DNA of 64,000 nucleotides from a bacterium. Its GTDB lineage: Bacteria; Acidobacteriota; Polarisedimenticolia; Polarisedimenticolales; Polarisedimenticolaceae. The notes below the pieces were generated by a model. The model searched no databases. It saw only the letters and a list, made by a program, of their open reading frames with translations, and had not been told where the DNA came from. Location of the stretch: the NCBI GenBank assembly GCA_024226515.1, contig JAAELQ010000046.1:1-64000 (forward strand), in the 5' to 3' direction. Below, piece by piece: positions 62,860-64,000 of the stretch (its first letter is position 1; each line of letters starts with the position of its first letter). Both the position numbers and the translations under genes were made by a program.

Positions 62860-62888
62860 AAAAAGGCCGGCCGCATGAGCGACCGGCC
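62860..62888 (-). terminator. Intrinsic terminator of the MFS transporter gene
   Basis: On the minus strand GGCCGGTCGC (62888-62879) pairs with GCGGCCGGCC (62874-62865, one G-U) across a TCAT loop, followed by TTTTT (62864-62860). It lies about 22 bases after the stop of the MFS gene. Confidence 0.9.
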
Positions 62889-62909
62889 TACTGACGAACT
62901 GATGGAAGT

Positions 62910-64000
62910 TCAGTTCTGCAGCACGGGCTCCTCGCGGACAACCTGTGCTTTCGGTTCGACCGCGGGGACCGGGATCACCTCGCGGGGGTCCGTCGGTTCT
63001 TCGTCCTCGATCGGTCGTCTCGACAGTGCCCAGACGACGACGGAAGACGCCGCGGCCAGGAAGCAGAGCATGCCGGCGAAGACGAACGCCATGACGTACT
63101 CGCCGGTGGCGTCGAACAGGACGCCGCCGACGGCGGGTCCGAGGATACCGGCGACACCGTAGGCGGTGAAGATGAAGCCGTAGTTCATGCCGAAGTTCTT
63201 CGCGCCGAAGTAGTCGGCCGTTGCCGACGGGAAGAGCGCGAAGTTGCCGCCGAAGTTGAGGCCGACCCAGGCCGACGCGATGAAGACCGCGATGTGCGAT
63301 TGCACGCCGGCGAGCAGCATGAAGGCCAGCCCCTGGCCGAGGAACATGATCATCATCGCCCGCGGACGGTCGATGAAGTCGCTGATGCGGCCCCACAGGA
63401 CGCGGCCGATGGCGTTGAAGATGGCGAGGATGCCGACCGGCTCGACGAAGCGGCCGAAGCCGCCCATCCATTCGGGGGCGAACGTCGTCCCGGCGAGCAG
63501 GCTGCCCATCATCGGCTTCCACTGGCCGATGGCGAGCAGGCCCGAGGTGGCGCCGAAGATGAAGGTCAGCCACAGCATGCAGGCCAGCGGACGCTCGAGC
63601 ATCTGCTTCCAGTTGACGTCACGCTGCACTTTGACGACCGCCGCGCTCTCTTCCCAGCCCGGGGGCTTCCAGCCCGCGGGAGGGTTGCGCAGCAGCGTGG
63701 CACCGAGCAGCACCGCGGCGCCCGCAACGACGCCGTGCAGAATGAAGAACGCCTTCCAGCCGATGCCGAAGCCGGTGCCCTTCGAGACGCCGAGGCCGAC
63801 GAGCAGGATCTGCGAGAGGCCGATCGGCTCCGCCTCGGCCGGAGGCAGCAGCAGCACCGACGCGGGGCCTGCGAAGAACAGCGCGCCCGCGCCGAAGCCG
63901 GCCACCGCGAGGCCGGTGATCAGCCCCTTCTTGTCCGGATACCACTTGACCGCGGCCGCGATGGGGCAGACGTAGGCGAAGCCGATGCCCGCGCCGCCGA
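62910..64000 (-). CDS. Major facilitator transporter (OFA family, oxalate/formate antiporter-like), start beyond the window
   Basis: The frame is open to the window edge and starts with GIGFAYVCPIAAAVKWYPDKKGL, typical of the central loop of OFA transporters (GxGxxYxxPxxxAxKWFPDKKG), so about the first 110 residues lie outside. About nine helices follow in the visible 363 codons; characteristic blocks are LFPSATADYFGAKNFGMNYG and GRISDFIDRPRAMMIMFLG. Substrate probably a mono- or dicarboxylate; not determinable. The gene ends with Glu-rich VPAVEPKAQVVREEPVLQN. It converges on the sigma54 activator, separated by the terminator. Confidence 0.92.
   Translation of the reverse strand, partial: GGAGIGFAYVCPIAAAVKWYPDKKGLITGLAVAGFGAGALFFAGPASVLLLPPAEAEPIGLSQILLVGLGVSKGTGFGIGWKAFFILHGVVAGAAVLLGATLLRNPPAGWKPPGWEESAAVVKVQRDVNWKQMLERPLACMLWLTFIFGATSGLLAIGQWKPMMGSLLAGTTFAPEWMGGFGRFVEPVGILAIFNAIGRVLWGRISDFIDRPRAMMIMFLGQGLAFMLLAGVQSHIAVFIASAWVGLNFGGNFALFPSATADYFGAKNFGMNYGFIFTAYGVAGILGPAVGGVLFDATGEYVMAFVFAGMLCFLAAASSVVVWALSRRPIEDEEPTDPREVIPVPAVEPKAQVVREEPVLQN

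Overview
The window is very GC-rich, gene-dense DNA from a bacterium with an outer membrane or elaborate secretome. It carries MopE-type Cys-rich motifs joined to FG-GAP propellers, giant secreted proteins, an ECF sigma/Ser-Thr kinase-TPR pair, a two-domain M16 peptidase, a long-form IspG and a decoded selenocysteine codon. This fits a metagenome-type Acidobacteriota or a related deep lineage, but the phylum is inferred from gene content only. Genes are tightly packed. The only stretch over 300 bases without a protein gene is 1073-1491, and it holds an extraordinary tRNA gene. Four-base stop/start overlaps are common, and several convergent pairs share stop-codon bases.

Layout. 1-1072: 3' part of a serine hydrolase. 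1165-1389: a tRNA-Asn(GUU)-like gene whose D-loop carries a structured insertion of about 150 nt. 1492-8445: a secreted protein of 2304 residues built of four seven-bladed FG-GAP propellers separated by MopE Cys-rich linkers, then a terminator-like hairpin. 8472-11977: ECF sigma factor translationally coupled to a membrane Ser/Thr kinase with TPRs. 11991-13849: DUF547, DUF3052, a small zinc-ribbon-like protein and an Smr protein. 13846-15770: sigma/anti-sigma pair coupled to smr. 15884-19495: SurA-like isomerase, an unknown secreted protein, DnaJ and a DUF2231 membrane protein. 19492-20798 (minus): a 45-residue peptide gene, a SelW-like selenoprotein with in-frame UGA and bSECIS, and proline dehydrogenase. 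20906-25281: YciI-like protein, a 63-bp tandem repeat, long IspG, a small membrane protein, a TSUP transporter and an N-formylglutamate amidohydrolase. 25328-29995: HtrA protease, glyoxalase I, QueF, IF-3 with an AUC start, an unknown polytopic protein and a histidine phosphatase. 30082-36742: PfkB kinase, DUF1684, MscS channel, EcsC protein, M16 peptidase and a terminator. 36882-47350: two giant secreted proteins, one a subtilase, that share a homologous 900-residue region. 47407-50310: alpha/beta hydrolase and sulfatase. 50493-55012 (minus): a Cna/carboxypeptidase-regulatory-like secreted protein and a polytopic membrane protein. 55096-55941: a nitrilase broken by one in-frame TGA. 56002-62799: GGDEF-PilZ protein, SerA, a two-component system and a GAF-sigma54 activator. 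62865-64000 (minus): an OFA-family MFS transporter cut by the window end.

The strongest candidates for something undescribed are the tRNA with the structured D-loop insertion and the peptide-SelW-PRODH operon. The remaining genes are mainly housekeeping, regulation and secretion functions, with no phage, IS transposase or CRISPR locus visible.
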